Positions 5,625 to 5,634 of a DNA stretch of 5,634 nt are shown one piece after another. Origin of the DNA: JAWLGW01 sp964569055 (lineage in GTDB: Bacteria; Planctomycetota; J058); assembly GCA_964569055.1 (NCBI GenBank), contig CAZMSZ010000457.1, positions 1 to 5,634 on the forward strand, written 5' to 3'. How positions within the stretch are numbered: the first letter of the stretch is position 1; every line of letters starts with the position of its first letter. The position numbers were made by a program, and so were the translations under genes. Under the pieces are notes generated by a model. That model was not told the origin of the DNA and did no database searches. It saw only the letters and a program-made list of their open reading frames with translations.

Positions 5625-5634
5625 CGGGACGCGG

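Noticed and set aside
1..5634. tRNA, rRNA, insertion sequence or attachment site
   Set aside because: I saw no cloverleaf, rRNA-like segment, transposase motif or terminal inverted repeat with target duplication on either strand. Covariance-model searches were not possible.

Overview
This is a very GC-rich window with all recognisable genes on the + strand. It holds one 5'-incomplete gene, two or three complete ordinary genes, one doubtful small gene, and two stretches of repetitive non-coding DNA. The mix of a Hanks-type kinase fragment fused to a Kelch propeller, an FHA protein and an exported amidohydrolase, with strong G/C preference at third codon positions, fits a high-GC environmental bacterium such as a planctomycete or myxobacterium. 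That placement is inference from gene style only; no marker gene is present.

Layout: (1) bases 2-1381, the C-terminal end of a serine/threonine kinase-like protein: kinase C-lobe tail, one membrane segment, then six Kelch-type repeats. Its first ~55 bases look like a dispersed repeat rather than kinase sequence. (2) 1430-3085, a secreted YtcJ-type metal-dependent amidohydrolase. (3) 3086-3591, an intergenic region dominated by a 77-bp tandem repeat, interrupted by exactly 100 N. (4) 3592-4164, a small FHA-domain (phosphothreonine-binding) protein. (5) 4220-4561, a possible small one-pass membrane protein whose C-terminal half looks poorly coding. (6) 4562-4675, a GC-palindrome-rich leader. 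(7) 4676-5344, a CynT-like beta-carbonic anhydrase. (8) 5345-5634, non-coding DNA with short-period repeats (9-bp and 8-bp units).

The genes do not form an obvious operon or pathway. They are separated by gaps of about 50 to 500 bases. Two of them (1430 and 4220) start 8-9 bases after a TAGAAT box and lack a Shine-Dalgarno sequence, which suggests leaderless transcripts with their own promoters. The FHA protein (4) and the carbonic anhydrase (7) have purine-rich ribosome binding sites. A loose functional link between the kinase-type protein and the FHA protein (phosphothreonine writer and reader) is possible but not shown.

I do not see an undescribed multi-gene system. The most informative features are the repeats: the sequence gap has identical 36-bp flanks and may be an assembly artefact, and the kinase homology begins exactly where a CCAAG-type repeat stops.
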